This document shows, one piece after another, positions 63,018 through 64,000 of a stretch of 64,000 nt of DNA. Position numbers and translations under genes: made by a program. Below the pieces are notes generated by a model. The model was not told the DNA's origin, made no database searches, and saw nothing but the letters and a program-made list of their open reading frames with translations. Numbering within the stretch: the stretch's first letter is position 1; each line of letters begins with the position of its first letter. Location of the stretch: assembly GCF_007197755.1 (NCBI RefSeq), contig NZ_CP041636.1, positions 3,880,001 through 3,944,000 of the forward strand, given 5' to 3'. The DNA is from Ferrovibrio terrae. GTDB lineage: Bacteria > Pseudomonadota > Alphaproteobacteria > Ferrovibrionales > Ferrovibrionaceae.

Positions 63018-64000
63018 ATGCTGTCTTTTCGCGACCTGACCTACCGGATTGCCGGCCGTGTGCTGCTGGACCATGTCTCGGCCGTGATCCCGGCCGGGCA
63101 TAAAGTCGGCCTGGTCGGGCGTAATGGCACCGGCAAATCGACGCTGTTCAAGATCATCACCGGCGAATTGCAGACCGAAACCGGCAGCGTCGAACTGCCC
63201 AACGACTGCAAGATCGCCAAGCTGCCGCAGGAACCGCCGGGCGGCGAGCAGACGCCGATCGCCTATGTGCTGGCCGCCGATGCCGAGCGCGAGGCGCTGC
63301 TGATCGAGGCGGAAGAACTCGAAGACGCCACCAGCATGGAAGACGCCGAGCGCATCGCCGCGGTGCATATGCGACTGGCCGAGATCGACGCCCATACCGC
63401 GCCGGCGCGCGCCGCCGTCATCCTGGCGGGACTGGGCTTTGACGAAGCCGCGCAGAACCGTCCGCTGGATTCCTTCTCGGGCGGCTGGCGCATGCGCGTG
63501 GCGCTGGCCGGCTGTCTGTTTGCCCAGCCGGATCTGCTGCTGCTGGATGAGCCGACCAACCATCTCGATCTCGAAGCCTCGCTCTGGCTCGAAAGCTACC
63601 TGAAAACCTATCCGCGCACCTTCCTGCTGATCAGCCATGACCGGCATTTCCTGAACAGCGCGATCGAACACATCCTGCATATCGACAACACCAAGCTCGT
63701 TCTCTATCGCGGCAACTACGACACTTTCGAGACCGAGCGGCGGCTCCGCATGGAGCAGCAGACGGCCTTTGCCACGCGCCAGGCCGAACAGCGCAAGCAT
63801 ATGGAAGCCTTCGTCGCGCGCTTCCGCGCCTCGGCCTCCAAAGCGCGTCAGGCGCAGAGCCGCATCAAGATGCTGGCCAAGATGCAGCCGATCGTGGCCG
63901 CCATTGAAGATCCCACCGTGATCTTCCGCCTGCCCGATCCGGAAGAACTGCCGCCGCCGCTGATCGTGCTGGATCATCTGACCGCCGGGTATGCCGCCGA
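63018..64000 (+). CDS. ABC-F family ATP-binding protein (truncated by the window)
   Basis: The first 327 residues of a cytoplasmic ABC-F ATPase; the reading frame continues past base 64000. The first ABC domain has Walker A LVGRNGTGKSTLFK near residue 32, signature FSGGWRMRVALAG, Walker B LLLLDEPTNHLDLEAS and the switch His in ISHDRHFLNS. A charged linker (about 240-300, QAEQRKHMEAFVARFRASAS) follows before the second domain. ABC-F proteins bind the ribosome E site; the YheS/Uup branch is the likeliest. ATG 63018 begins MLSFRDLTYR. Confidence 0.92.
   Translation, partial: MLSFRDLTYRIAGRVLLDHVSAVIPAGHKVGLVGRNGTGKSTLFKIITGELQTETGSVELPNDCKIAKLPQEPPGGEQTPIAYVLAADAEREALLIEAEELEDATSMEDAERIAAVHMRLAEIDAHTAPARAAVILAGLGFDEAAQNRPLDSFSGGWRMRVALAGCLFAQPDLLLLDEPTNHLDLEASLWLESYLKTYPRTFLLISHDRHFLNSAIEHILHIDNTKLVLYRGNYDTFETERRLRMEQQTAFATRQAEQRKHMEAFVARFRASASKARQAQSRIKMLAKMQPIVAAIEDPTVIFRLPDPEELPPPLIVLDHLTAGYAA

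Overview
The window is a stretch of chromosome from a high-GC alphaproteobacterium. Lineage clues are the order aroQ-accB-accC-aat next to DUF2155, MlaD and NDUFA12-type genes; the aspS/rnd/ppx/ppk1 and hdaA/AI-2E/DUF2066/purM/purN neighbourhood; an adenosylcobalamin-dependent ribonucleotide reductase; a ThiS-ThiG fusion; and a DUF4169 gene. A Rhodospirillales-like or Ferrovibrio-like organism fits best, but the genus cannot be fixed from sequence reading alone. I found no tRNA, rRNA, CRISPR array, transposase or phage structural gene.

Layout. Bases 1-2906 hold the end of a PotABCD-type ABC importer. Bases 2968-4758 hold an SDR gene divergent from an AraC regulator. Bases 4755-10739 hold late cobalamin genes (cobC, cobD, cobQ, cobP), glutathione reductase and a protein phosphatase. 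These follow glmU and glmS in a tightly packed leftward run. Then come gph and a leftward maiA / TAXI receptor / histidine kinase group. A thiSG fusion gene, a DedA gene and a MarR-controlled tyrosine-degradation cluster (hpd, hmgA, fahA; maiA is the missing step) follow. Bases 23850-26881 hold a metallo-hydrolase coupled to a large FkbM methyltransferase / TPR / glycosyltransferase-like fusion. A parS-like site lies just before aroQ-accBC-aat. Next are an envelope and complex I group, an RTX protein, nrdJ, an EamA exporter, and an unrecognised three-repeat protein behind a sigma-54-like promoter.

The last third is core metabolism and regulation: aspS, rnd, ppx/ppk1, sixA, a 7-TM histidine kinase with its response regulator, hdaA, purM/purN, ndk, and an ABC-F ATPase cut by the window edge. 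Two AT-rich accessory inserts interrupt it. One (about 41648-42586) carries a single nucleoside-deoxyribosyltransferase/TIR-like gene. The other (about 58806-62460, between purN and ndk) carries a Type II restriction-modification pair, an unknown gene with its own promoter and operator-like palindrome, and a striking array of CGAAC pentamers spaced every 10 bases.

Functional links. The cob genes supply cofactor for NrdJ, with no recognisable B12 riboswitch in front of either. hpd, hmgA, maiA and fahA together convert 4-hydroxyphenylpyruvate to fumarate and acetoacetate. GlmS and GlmU make UDP-GlcNAc for the envelope. Ppk1 and Ppx make and degrade polyphosphate. HdaA and the parS-like site point to replication and segregation control. 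The best candidates for undescribed biology are the CGAAC array and nearby operators, the TAXI/kinase pair, the FkbM-TPR-GT fusion, the three-repeat protein, a candidate leftward small RNA near 40200, and the orphan TIR-like gene.
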